A stretch of DNA of 26,448 bases. Source: Alphaproteobacteria bacterium. Its GTDB lineage: Bacteria > Pseudomonadota > Alphaproteobacteria > SMXP01. The position numbers and the translations under genes were made by a program. The stretch spans positions 1 through 26,448 of the forward strand of contig SMXP01000166.1 in NCBI GenBank assembly GCA_004356335.1, written 5' to 3'. Shown here one piece after another: positions 14,945-23,978 of the stretch; the stretch's first letter is position 1; each line of letters opens with the position of its first letter. Below the pieces are notes generated by a model. It was not told the origin of the DNA, ran no database searches, and saw only the letters and a program-made list of their open reading frames with translations.

Positions 14945-17143
14945 ATGGTAGCGGTCAGAATAAAAGCGCTGGCAAGTTTTGTCTTCTGCTTCTTGCTCGG
15001 CTTTTTGCCGTTGTCTTCCCATGCCGATCCCGTGGCGACCGATAATGTCGAGGCGCAGCTGGTCAGTGACTACATAGAGGTCGCTCCAGGACAGGTCTTT
15101 TGGGTAGCCCTTCGACAAAAAATCCGCCCCGGGTGGCATACCTATTGGAAAAACCCCGGTGATTCCGGTGAGCCCACGCGTATTCAATGGGATTTACCGA
15201 GAGGATTCGAGGCCGGTCCTATCCACTGGCCCGCGCCGGAGAGAATTCCCGTCGGCTTCCTGATGAATTTCGGTTACGACGATGAAGTTTTTCTGCTGAC
15301 GCAATTCACGGCACCGCAATCCTTTTCGACGACCGGGCCGCTGACCGTTCGGGCTCATGCGGATTGGCTGGTCTGCGAAGAGATTTGTATTCCGGAGGAA
15401 GCCGATCTCGTCTTGCATCTGCTCGCCACCAACGGTCCGAGCAGACGGGATGCCATATGGGCGCCTCTTGTTGACGCCGCCTACGCTTCCTTGCCTTCGC
15501 CCCTCCCCTGGCCGGCTAACGTATCGATTGCCGAAAATCGTTTCGTTCTTTCTATTGAAGGGGCAGGGCTGGTCGAGCCGTTCAAGGAGGGCCGCCTTCG
15601 AGACGTCGCCTTTTTCCCCCTCAAGGATGGCTTGATTAAAAACGCCGCCGAACAAGTGGTGCGCTATGGCCAGGCGGGTTTTTCCGTGTCAACCGATCCC
15701 GGCTATGGCATTGAAAAAAATGACGGGGCCTTGCCCTCCGACAGGGTCGAGGGCGTTCTTGTGCTTCATGAATGGGCGCCGGGACAAAAAGACGCCAAGC
15801 GCGTCGCGTTCACTTTGACCGCGCGCACGGGGGCGGTTATTGCCGGCACCACGTCTCAGATCCTGACCGAGCAAACCGCTTCATTGATCGGTGACGTGTC
15901 ACTGATTAAGGCCCTGGTGTTCGCTCTGATTGGTGGTCTGATCTTAAATCTTATGCCCTGCGTGTTGCCGATTTTGTCCATAAAGGTGGTGAGTTTTGTC
16001 GGCAAGGCGCAAGGCAAGGCCAGTGCATTGCGGCGCAACGGCTTGGCATACACCTTGGGTGTGGTCGTCAGCTTTGTCGTCATTGCCGGGATCTTATTGT
16101 CGTTGCGCAGCGTCGGCGAGCAATTGGGCTGGGGCTATCAGTTGCAGTCGCCGGTTTTTGTGATCGTCATGGCCTATGTCATGTTCCTTGTCGGGCTCAA
16201 TTTATCGGGCGTCTATCATGTCAATATTCCGCTAAAGAGTATGGCAACCGCCAAGCCGACCGAGGAGGGCCTCACCGGCGCCTTTGCAACCGGCGTATTG
16301 GCTGTCGTGGTTGCAACACCCTGCACGGCGCCCTTCATGGCGACAGCGTTGGGCTTTGCCTTGGCTCAACCTACCGCCCTTGCCTTGGGTATTTTTATCG
16401 TGTTGGGAATCGGTATGGCGCTGCCCTATTTAGTGCTGACGTTTAGTCCGGCTTTAGGCCGTGCTTTGCCCCGGCCGGGAGCTTGGATGGAACGCTTCCG
16501 GCAATTCCTTGCTTTCCCCATGTATGGCACGGCGGTCTGGTTGGTCTGGGTACTCACTCGACAGGCCGGTTCTTATGGCGTGGCCGTTGCACTTACCGGC
16601 ATGGTGTTGTTGGCGTTTGCCGCCTGGACCTTTGAAACCACCCGTAGCGCTCAAGGCGGTTGGTGGTATGTCGGCCGAGGGTCGGCTCTTGCGGCTGTTG
16701 TGATCGCGTTGGCTTTGTTGGTTCTGCCTCAGGCACCGGCGCAAAGTTCCAACCCGAGCCCGATAATTTCGACTTCGGGGTTGTCGGCGGAAGCCTATTC
16801 GCCGGAACGGATCGCGGCCTTGAGAGCCGAAGGAAGGCCGGTCTTTGTCAATTTTACCGCGGCGTGGTGCATCACGTGTCTGGTCAACGAACAAGTCGTG
16901 TTCAAGCGGCGGTCCCTGGCAGAACATTTCGAACGGGCCGACGTGGCATATTTGAAGGCTGATTGGACCAATCGGGATGCCCAAATAACCAAAGCGCTCG
17001 AACGTTATGGACGCAGTGGTGTGCCGCTTTACTTGCTTTATCCGCCGGGCGAGGGCGGTGAACAGGGCGCCATTGTGCTGCCCCAAATTCTCACCGAGGA
17101 CATCATCTTGTCCGCCCTCGACGAATTGGGTCTAATGAGATAA
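14945..17143 (+). CDS. DsbD/ScsB-like thiol:disulfide interchange protein
   Basis: A 732-residue membrane protein that by family carries electrons from cytoplasmic thioredoxin to periplasmic disulfides. A signal peptide (1-27, ending SSHA) precedes a large periplasmic N-terminal domain (about 28-310) of the DsbC/ScsB-associated type. The DsbD membrane core follows, with key cysteines C339 in NLMPCVLPI and C460 in ATPCTAPFM. The C-terminal thioredoxin domain has the active site WCITC (C642 and C645) in NFTAAWCITC. The ribosome site before ATG 14945 is weak. A 21-codon frame (14886-14951) ends across this start. No partner thiol oxidoreductase lies next to it. Residue 1 and the family name are secure; the redox partner is not. 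Confidence 0.92.
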   Translation: MVAVRIKALASFVFCFLLGFLPLSSHADPVATDNVEAQLVSDYIEVAPGQVFWVALRQKIRPGWHTYWKNPGDSGEPTRIQWDLPRGFEAGPIHWPAPERIPVGFLMNFGYDDEVFLLTQFTAPQSFSTTGPLTVRAHADWLVCEEICIPEEADLVLHLLATNGPSRRDAIWAPLVDAAYASLPSPLPWPANVSIAENRFVLSIEGAGLVEPFKEGRLRDVAFFPLKDGLIKNAAEQVVRYGQAGFSVSTDPGYGIEKNDGALPSDRVEGVLVLHEWAPGQKDAKRVAFTLTARTGAVIAGTTSQILTEQTASLIGDVSLIKALVFALIGGLILNLMPCVLPILSIKVVSFVGKAQGKASALRRNGLAYTLGVVVSFVVIAGILLSLRSVGEQLGWGYQLQSPVFVIVMAYVMFLVGLNLSGVYHVNIPLKSMATAKPTEEGLTGAFATGVLAVVVATPCTAPFMATALGFALAQPTALALGIFIVLGIGMALPYLVLTFSPALGRALPRPGAWMERFRQFLAFPMYGTAVWLVWVLTRQAGSYGVAVALTGMVLLAFAAWTFETTRSAQGGWWYVGRGSALAAVVIALALLVLPQAPAQSSNPSPIISTSGLSAEAYSPERIAALRAEGRPVFVNFTAAWCITCLVNEQVVFKRRSLAEHFERADVAYLKADWTNRDAQITKALERYGRSGVPLYLLYPPGEGGEQGAIVLPQILTEDIILSALDELGLMR

Positions 17144-17155
17144 GTCGTGGCCATC

Positions 17156-17187
17156 GGCTGCGATGCCTAGAGCAGCCTTTTGATTTT
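17156..17187 (+). terminator. Probable terminator of the DsbD-like gene
   Basis: GGCTGC (17156-17161) pairs with GCAGCC (17172-17177) around a 10-base loop, followed by TTTTGATTTT. It begins 13 bases after the stop codon. The loop includes CTAGA, so it may be built on a decayed repeat fragment. Confidence 0.55.
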
Positions 17188-17212
17188 GCGCCACTACAAT
17201 CTGCCCACGGAA

Positions 17213-17240
17213 CAATTAAAAAATACCGCGAGTGAAGCGG
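17213..17240 (-). terminator. Possible weak terminator of the RND gene
   Basis: Read on the minus strand, CCGC (17240-17237) pairs with GCGG (17229-17226) around 7 bases, followed by TATTTTTTAATT. The stem is only four pairs long, so this is tentative. Confidence 0.35.
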
Positions 17241-17273
17241 CACAATGAAGGGGACCGGACGCGGGATTTGTTC

Positions 17274-20200
17274 CTATTCGGCCGGTTTGGGCCGCATGGT
17301 CGGGCGGACGACGGCTGGTTCTGCATCCTCATAATCTGCAAGGAATTGGGCGATGCGTCCGGGCGATCCGGTGCCGCGGGCGAGCAGATTGTAAAACACG
17401 GGAACGATAAAGACCGTCACCACGGTCGCCACTAAAACACCGACAAAAATCACAATGCCTATTGTCACGCGGCTGGCCGCCCCCGGACCCGTCGCCATGA
17501 CCAGCGGAATGGATCCCGCAGCCGTAGACAATCCCGTCATGACGATGGGACGAAATCGCGTTTCGGACGCTTGAAGGAGCGCCTCCTCGAATTCCAAACC
17601 TTGGTCGCGAAGCTGATTGGCGAACTCAACGATCAATATTCCGTTCTTCGCCGCAATGCCAACGAGAATAATCAGTCCGATTTGGCTATAAATGTTCAGG
17701 CTGCTACCAACTAGATATAGACCCAATAAGGCGCCGGCTACGGCCACAGGTACCGTCAGCATAATGATAAAAGGATGAATGAAACTCTCAAACTGTGCGG
17801 CCAGAACGAGGAATACGATAAGGGCGGCCATGGTGAAGGCAAAGAAAAGCGCATTTCCTTGCTCTTGAAACAACCTTGCTTCGCCGTTGTAGTCGATCGT
17901 CGGAACGCCGGTCAGTTCTTCCTCAACAACGTTCTCCAGAAAAGCAAGCGCTTCACCCATTGAATATCCGGGTGCAATGTCTGCCGAAATCGTAACAGCG
18001 GCGCGTCGATCCCACCGCTTGCGTTGATCTGAATCGGCAACTTCCTTAACTGTCACCAGGTTCGACAAAGGTACCAGTGGTCCACGGAATCCCGAAGCGG
18101 AACGGACGAAAATATTTGTTAGATCGTCGGGTTCTTGGCGATCTTCTTCTCGACCTTGGAGAATGACGTCATATTCTTCACCGCGATCCAGGTAAGTTGT
18201 CACGCGTCGGGAGCCGAGCATGGTTTCGAGGGTTTCGCCGATCGTTTGAACGGAAACGCCCAAAGAGGCCGCTCTGTCACGATCTATCTCGACCACGAGT
18301 CTTGGATTGGTCGGCTTATAGTCGGTGTCGAGACGCAAAAGACCGGGATTTTGCCGCGCTCTTTCTATCACGATATTGGCCCATTGGGCGACGGTTTCAT
18401 GGTCCGGGCCGGTCAGAACAAATTGAATGGGCTGACCTTGAAAATGTCGCGTCAGGCCTTGTTGCATCCAAGCCCGGCTAACGAGACCCGGAATCTGACT
18501 GAGTTTGCCATTGACCTCTCGCACAATTTCCGATCCGTCGCGTCTTTCGCCCCAATCGGACAAGACAAAGAACATGAGACCCGTATTGAATTTCTTATTG
18601 ACCCCCCAACCGCCCGGCACACGAATGGTCACCTGTTTGGCCTCGCCACTTTCAACGAGAGGCATAAGAGCTTTTTCAACCTCCAACATCTGTTTGACGG
18701 TGTGATCAAAACTGGTGCCTTCCGGCGCCCTGAACTGACCTTGGACCACGCCGCGATCCTCAGATGGTGCCAGCTCCTTGGGAATCAAAAGCGACAGTCC
18801 AAGGCTAAGGGCAACCATGCTAAGTAAGGTCGCCGCCCCCCAGATTGGATGCGGCAACGCTTTCTTCAATGCGCCAACATATTTCTGCCTGACGCTGGCG
18901 AAAATCCGACCCATAAGACGATCTTGGGTTACGCTTACGCTCTTGGTCCGCAAGAATTTGGAACACATCATAGGGGATAGCGACAGGGCCAAAAAAGTCG
19001 ATATGGAAACGGCCGCAACGACGGTTGCGCCCAGTTCCCCGAAAAGACGGCCAATAAATCCTTCGACAAAGATCAGCGGGGCAAAAACGGCGATCAAGAC
19101 CAAGGTTGTGGCAATCACCGCAAAGGCGACCTGCCGTGTGCCTCGGTAAGCGGCAATAACGGGCGGTTCGCCCATTTCTATGCGGCGCTCAACATTTTCG
19201 AGAACGACAATTGTGTCATCGACCACCAGTCCAATACACAGCACCAATCCGAGCAAAGTCATCAAATTGATCGAAAAGCCGAAAATATAAAGCACGCCGA
19301 ATGTGGTGATGAGACAGACCGGTACGACGATGGCCGGAATCAATGCGGCCCGGACCGACCCCAAAAAGGCATAAATCACCAACACAACAAGCGTGATCGC
19401 AATTAGGAGTGTCCGAAACACTTCGCCAATCGCCCGGTCGACAAACTGCGTGTGATCGACGCTGATACGAAACTCCATCCCTTCTGGTATGGTTTTGCGA
19501 ATTTCTTCCGCTTCTGCACGTACGGCACGCGATATATCCAAGGCGTTTGCGGTGGATTGCTTGAAGATGCCAATGCTGGTTCGATTAAGCCCGTTGCTGC
19601 GATACATGGTGCGGTGATCGCTGGGCGCAACTTCAACATCGGCTACTTCGCCAAGACGGATCAGGTGACCGTCTGCGCCGCGGCGGATGACGAGCTGTCG
19701 AAAGTCCTCGGCCACTTCATAGGTGCGCGAGATACGAATGGGAAAATTGCGGGACGGTGATTCAATACTTCCCGCCGGCAGTTCGATATTTTCTGCGCGC
19801 AACGCCGTTTCGACGTCTTTCACCGTAAGACCACGGGCGGCCAGAGCAATCCGATCGAGCCAGACGCGCATGGAGAAAATGTAATCCTTGGCCCCTTGAA
19901 CCTGAGCTACACCGTCAATCACCGAGAACCTATCGATGATATTTCGTTGGGCGTAGTCGTTGAGCTCCATCTCCGATAGTCTATCGGAAGCAAGCGTCCA
20001 CCACATAATGGCGCCCACATCGGCCCCCGTCTTAGCGACACGTGGTAAATCGGCTTCTTGCGGTAGACGGCTAATGACGCGCGATATGGCTTCGCGCACG
20101 TCGCTTACGGCCGCATCGATGTCACGATCCAGCTTGAAGTAAATCGATACGGACGAGCTTTCGTTGCGCGAGACCGATTGAATGTAATCGATGCCGTTGA

Positions 20201-20420
20201 TACCCGCGATCTCGTCCTCGATGACCTGCGTGATGCGGCTCTCCATCACCTCGGCCGATGCACCGATATATCTTGCCGTAATGGAAATCGCCGGAACTTC
20301 CGAATTGGGCAATTCTTGAAGCGGCAGACGCGTAAAGGAAATGGCACCGAAGGTGACCAGCAAGATACTGATGACGGTGGCAAAGACCGGTCGTTTTATC
20401 GATATGTCTGATAGGATCAT
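17274..20420 (-). CDS. RND efflux transporter permease (HAE1/AcrB-like)
   Basis: A 1048-residue inner-membrane pump of the hydrophobe/amphiphile efflux type. The N-terminus MILSDISIKRPVFATVISIL is typical of the family, and the TM4 proton-relay pair is present as D401 and D402 in GLVVDDTIVVLENVERR. Family length is about 1030-1050. The start is ATG 20420, preceded by GGTGG; a frame from 20480 adds 20 unrelated residues. Such pumps normally need a periplasmic adaptor and outer-membrane channel, yet the upstream gene is a peptidase and the next feature downstream is convergent, so both partners must be encoded elsewhere. The drug or metabolite carried is unknown. Confidence 0.92.
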   Translation of the reverse strand: MILSDISIKRPVFATVISILLVTFGAISFTRLPLQELPNSEVPAISITARYIGASAEVMESRITQVIEDEIAGINGIDYIQSVSRNESSSVSIYFKLDRDIDAAVSDVREAISRVISRLPQEADLPRVAKTGADVGAIMWWTLASDRLSEMELNDYAQRNIIDRFSVIDGVAQVQGAKDYIFSMRVWLDRIALAARGLTVKDVETALRAENIELPAGSIESPSRNFPIRISRTYEVAEDFRQLVIRRGADGHLIRLGEVADVEVAPSDHRTMYRSNGLNRTSIGIFKQSTANALDISRAVRAEAEEIRKTIPEGMEFRISVDHTQFVDRAIGEVFRTLLIAITLVVLVIYAFLGSVRAALIPAIVVPVCLITTFGVLYIFGFSINLMTLLGLVLCIGLVVDDTIVVLENVERRIEMGEPPVIAAYRGTRQVAFAVIATTLVLIAVFAPLIFVEGFIGRLFGELGATVVAAVSISTFLALSLSPMMCSKFLRTKSVSVTQDRLMGRIFASVRQKYVGALKKALPHPIWGAATLLSMVALSLGLSLLIPKELAPSEDRGVVQGQFRAPEGTSFDHTVKQMLEVEKALMPLVESGEAKQVTIRVPGGWGVNKKFNTGLMFFVLSDWGERRDGSEIVREVNGKLSQIPGLVSRAWMQQGLTRHFQGQPIQFVLTGPDHETVAQWANIVIERARQNPGLLRLDTDYKPTNPRLVVEIDRDRAASLGVSVQTIGETLETMLGSRRVTTYLDRGEEYDVILQGREEDRQEPDDLTNIFVRSASGFRGPLVPLSNLVTVKEVADSDQRKRWDRRAAVTISADIAPGYSMGEALAFLENVVEEELTGVPTIDYNGEARLFQEQGNALFFAFTMAALIVFLVLAAQFESFIHPFIIMLTVPVAVAGALLGLYLVGSSLNIYSQIGLIILVGIAAKNGILIVEFANQLRDQGLEFEEALLQASETRFRPIVMTGLSTAAGSIPLVMATGPGAASRVTIGIVIFVGVLVATVVTVFIVPVFYNLLARGTGSPGRIAQFLADYEDAEPAVVRPTMRPKPAE

Positions 20421-20558
20421 TGGGCCACCAAAATGCGTGAATCGGCGGTCAACGTCCAACAGAAATAACAGCTTGGCCAAGGATTGGGAATAACCGCAGT
20501 ACGGACAGCTCGATGGAGGCTGTGGGCCCGCATTCGGGCCGTTTCTTGCGTTCCTATC

Positions 20559-22958
20559 CTAATCATCCGTTGCCGCCGCATCGGCGCCGTTTTCCATTCC
20601 TTGAGAAACGTCTGCATTGTCATCTTCCGTGCCGTTAAACAATAAGTCCTTCATCAAATTGCGGGGCTTGAGATCGGGGTCCTTCTTGCGCAGTTCAAGA
20701 CGCGAGGCGACGGGCCGCCGGGGCCAATGGTTGTTTTTGATATCGATGTCGGAGGTTTCCCAATAGGGATCTATGACAATCGTGTCGATAATGTCCTCAC
20801 GGACCAACAGTTTCGTCACCTTTCTGGCGTCTTGTCGCCAAATTTCCGCAGGCAAACGCAACTCCTCCTCCGAACCGTCCATATAGACGATCGACAAGAC
20901 GATAGGCATGACGAGACCACCTTTGTTGGAAAACTCGATCATGTAGAAGTTTTCCGATTTAGTAAGAAGGTCCCGTTCCCAATCCTCCAAATCGTCGATT
21001 AGTTTTTGATATTTCTCCCGTTCCTTTTCCGTGACGGTGAACCGGTCGTTCTCATTGTAGAAATCCAGAAGTTCGGGATAACGATCGACACGACGGTCAA
21101 TGCCTTCATTGCGCTGTCGGGTGAGCGATATGGGATTATCCTCCTCCTCGTCGCGTTCGCGCGCTTTTTCTATGTCCGGGTCCTTGGTATCGATGGTGTA
21201 GCGAGTTACCGCGTCGATCGATATATCCACATGATCCGTGCCGTAAAACCAGCCGCGCCAAAACCAATCGAGATCGACGCCTGAGGCATCCTCCATGGTG
21301 CGAAAGAAATCGGCGGGCGTGGGCCGCTTAAATCGCCATCGCAGGGCATATTCCCTAAAGGCGAAATCAAACAATTCGCGGCCGAGAATGGATTCGCGCA
21401 GGATGACAAGCGCGGTCGACGGTTTGGCATAGGCGCTGTTGCCTAGATCGAGTATGCTGTCCGGATGGGTCATGATCGGCACCTGGCCCTCGCCCTTCAT
21501 ATAATCCACCAGATTGCGCGGCTCCCCGCGCTCGGAAGGATAATTTTCTTGCCATTCCTGTTCGGCGAGAAATTGAACAAAGGTATTGAGTCCTTCATCC
21601 ATCCACGTCCAACGGCGTTCATCCGAGTTGATGATCATGGGAAAATAATTGTGGCCGATTTCGTGGATCACGACGGAAATGAGGTCGTACTTGGTGGTCC
21701 CGGAATAGGTGACATTGCCATCGTCGTCTTTTTTGGGTCGGAAACCATTGAAAGAGATGGTCGGGTATTCCATGCCCCTGATCGGACCGTTGACCGATTG
21801 GGCAACCGGGTAGGGATAGGGAAAAGTGTGGCGGCTATAGATTTCCAGCGCGTGGATGATTGCGTGGGTCGAATATGTCTGCCAAAGCGGATTGGCTTCT
21901 TTAGGATAAAAAGACATCGCCAGGACGCGAGACCCGTCGGTCTGTTCGTAGCCTTGAGCATCCCAAATGAATTTACGTGAGCTGGCGAAGGCAAAATCGC
22001 GGACATTTCGAATTCGGAAAATCCAGGTCTTCGACCCAGCAGGCTTCGATGTTTCGTTGGTCTCCGCTTGTTCGGGTGTGACGATCAAAATCGGCGTTTC
22101 GGCGGTTTCCGCTTGCTGCAATCGATTGCGCTGGACCGCCGTTAGAACATCCTTCGGGTTTTGCAAGACGCCCGTTCCGGCGACCAGGTGATCATCGGGG
22201 ACGGTGATTTCCACATCATAATCGCCGAATTCCAGGACGAATTCACCATTGCCAACGAATTCCTTATTATTCCACCCGTCGACATCCGTATAGGCGGCCA
22301 ATCGCGGGAACCATTGGGCGATGGTATAGATGTAATTGTCGTCATCCTCGAAATATTCGTAGCCGGAGCGCGACTTTTGAACCTTGGCATCGGCGATCTT
22401 GAAATTCCAATCAATGGAAAACCGATATTTCTTGTTGGGCCCGAGGGGTTCCGGCAGATCGATGCGCATCATGGTTCCGACAATCGTGCGCGCCATATCG
22501 CCACCTGACATGTCCTTAACGCTCGTAATGTTGTGGCCGCCGCCGAAATCGCGCTCGAATTCAAGCCGCGCTTCTCTGTAGCTCAAAGTTTCGTTATCGC
22601 GCGGTGTCATCGTTAGATTGGCAATGGAATCCGCATTAAAGCGGTTCTGGTCAAGCTGCACCCAAAGGTAACGCAACGTGTCGGGCGAGTTGTTGGTATA
22701 GGTAATTGTCTCTGTGCCGGTGAGCGTTTGAGTCTGGTCGTCAAGAATTGCTTTGATGCGGTAATCGACTTTTTGCTGCCAATAAAGCGGCCCCGGCGCG
22801 CCCGCCCCATTGCGGAACATGTTCGGCGTTGGAAGCAAATCGTCGAGTTGTCGGAATTTGTCCTGGAAATTCCTTTGAACTTGCGGATCGGATTGGGCAT
22901 GACCGGCGCTTGTGGCCAATAAGCAAAAAGTGACGAGTGAAATGATCCCTCTCAGCAT
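20559..22958 (-). CDS. Exported M1 family metalloaminopeptidase
   Basis: A 799-residue zinc peptidase of the M1 family. A signal peptide (1-21, ending TSAGHA before QS) exports it. Zinc ligands are H432 and H436 in HEIGH with E455 in MDEGLN, the family HExxH-18-E pattern, and E433 is catalytic. RGMEYPTISFNG upstream corresponds to the GxMEN exopeptidase loop in altered form. The C-terminal third includes a charged stretch (KAREREREEEDN) and an acidic tail. ATG 22958 begins the signal peptide; a frame from 23021 adds 21 residues of no such character. It lies between arsM-like and RND genes with 109- and 138-base gaps, so joint transcription is uncertain. It could aid peptide use in the envelope. 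Confidence 0.9.
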   Translation of the reverse strand: MLRGIISLVTFCLLATSAGHAQSDPQVQRNFQDKFRQLDDLLPTPNMFRNGAGAPGPLYWQQKVDYRIKAILDDQTQTLTGTETITYTNNSPDTLRYLWVQLDQNRFNADSIANLTMTPRDNETLSYREARLEFERDFGGGHNITSVKDMSGGDMARTIVGTMMRIDLPEPLGPNKKYRFSIDWNFKIADAKVQKSRSGYEYFEDDDNYIYTIAQWFPRLAAYTDVDGWNNKEFVGNGEFVLEFGDYDVEITVPDDHLVAGTGVLQNPKDVLTAVQRNRLQQAETAETPILIVTPEQAETNETSKPAGSKTWIFRIRNVRDFAFASSRKFIWDAQGYEQTDGSRVLAMSFYPKEANPLWQTYSTHAIIHALEIYSRHTFPYPYPVAQSVNGPIRGMEYPTISFNGFRPKKDDDGNVTYSGTTKYDLISVVIHEIGHNYFPMIINSDERRWTWMDEGLNTFVQFLAEQEWQENYPSERGEPRNLVDYMKGEGQVPIMTHPDSILDLGNSAYAKPSTALVILRESILGRELFDFAFREYALRWRFKRPTPADFFRTMEDASGVDLDWFWRGWFYGTDHVDISIDAVTRYTIDTKDPDIEKARERDEEEDNPISLTRQRNEGIDRRVDRYPELLDFYNENDRFTVTEKEREKYQKLIDDLEDWERDLLTKSENFYMIEFSNKGGLVMPIVLSIVYMDGSEEELRLPAEIWRQDARKVTKLLVREDIIDTIVIDPYWETSDIDIKNNHWPRRPVASRLELRKKDPDLKPRNLMKDLLFNGTEDDNADVSQGMENGADAAATDD

Positions 22959-23067
22959 GGTGCTCTCGCTATTCTTGTTTTTGAATCGCGGGCACTGTAG
23001 CGCCTTGGCCACCGGCCGCAAAGAGTTCCGGCAAAGCTTTTGCCACGGATTATAAACAAAGGGGACC

Positions 23068-23943
23068 CTAACAGCAGCTGCCGCCTTGGGACGGGCGCTC
23101 TTTGCCTTTGTGGGCTGTTACCGTAACCGACCGAAACTCGATGCCCTCGACAACCTGCCAGGGTTCGTCGTCGCGTTTGACAATTTCGACGCCGTAAAAG
23201 CCCGCCTGTTCGAAGGCCGCCAGGAATGCGCGCTCTTGATAAGCGCCGGAAATGCATCCTGACCAGAGCTTCGGATCATCACGTAAATGCTGCGGTACTT
23301 GCTTGTCCGACACGATATCCGATATGGCGACCCGCCCACTTTTCTTCAAAACACGGTACATTTCGTCAAACAGCGGTGCCTTGTCCGTCGTCCTGACAAG
23401 ATTGAGAACGCAATTCGACACGATAACGTCGACACTATGGTCGGCGATCAGCGGGCGGGTGCGGCCGATTTCATCGCGATAATGTTCAAGTTCCGCATAG
23501 TCCGAGACGTCTTTGACCGGGTGAGATTGAAGCCAGGCTTCGATTTCATCATAGTCGGTCCTCAAGTCTTGAATCTTGCCATATTTAAAATCCACATTGT
23601 CCCAACCGATGCGTTGAGCAATGTCTGCCTGGTGCCGCCGTGCCAGCGCCAGCATGGCGGGATTGAAGTCAACGCCGATCACGTGCCCGGTAGGTCCGAC
23701 GATCTGAGAGGCGATGTAGCAGATTTTGCCGCCGCCGCTGCCTAGATCGAGCACCACATCGCCGTCGCCGATATATTTCGACGGGTCGCCGCAGCCATAA
23801 TCCTTGTCGATGATTTCTTGGGGCATGACCTCAAGATATTTTTTGTCATAGTCGACGGCACAGCAAAGTGCCGGCTGGACGTCTTCGGAGGCCCGGGCAT
23901 AGCGCGCCAAAACTTCTTTTTCCGTATTCGTGCGTAGGTCCAT
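23068..23943 (-). CDS. arsM: ArsM-like arsenite S-adenosylmethionine methyltransferase
   Basis: A 291-residue SAM-dependent methyltransferase. The SAM loop is VLDLGSGGGK (64-73). Cysteines C75 (GGKICYIAS), C178 (VSNCVLNL) and C230 (SGCISGAY) fall at the spacing and in the contexts of the three arsenite-binding cysteines of ArsM. C27 and C28 (LCCAVDYD) match a further ArsM cysteine position, and the chain ends GGSCC. ArsM methylates trivalent arsenic in steps. A segment near 128-165 is longer than in some ArsM proteins. AGGGGA precedes ATG 23943 by about six bases. It follows the Pit gene by 35 bases. No ArsS radical SAM gene or arsR lies in the window. Confidence 0.82.
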   Translation of the reverse strand: MDLRTNTEKEVLARYARASEDVQPALCCAVDYDKKYLEVMPQEIIDKDYGCGDPSKYIGDGDVVLDLGSGGGKICYIASQIVGPTGHVIGVDFNPAMLALARRHQADIAQRIGWDNVDFKYGKIQDLRTDYDEIEAWLQSHPVKDVSDYAELEHYRDEIGRTRPLIADHSVDVIVSNCVLNLVRTTDKAPLFDEMYRVLKKSGRVAISDIVSDKQVPQHLRDDPKLWSGCISGAYQERAFLAAFEQAGFYGVEIVKRDDEPWQVVEGIEFRSVTVTAHKGKERPSQGGSCC

Positions 23944-23978
23944 CTGGTTCCCCTTTTATGACTCTAAACGCAAGATCC

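Noticed and set aside
18135..18827. 230-codon plus-strand open frame opposite the RND gene
   Set aside because: It is antisense to a well-supported RND transporter, has no family resemblance and no good ribosome site.
20525..20540. Hairpin GGCCCG/CGGGCC between the M1 and RND genes
   Set aside because: The stem is short and no T tract follows on either strand, so I do not call a terminator.
23010..23040. Hairpin GGCAAA/TTTGCC downstream of the ArsM-like gene
   Set aside because: It has no run of T after the stem on the minus strand and could be chance.
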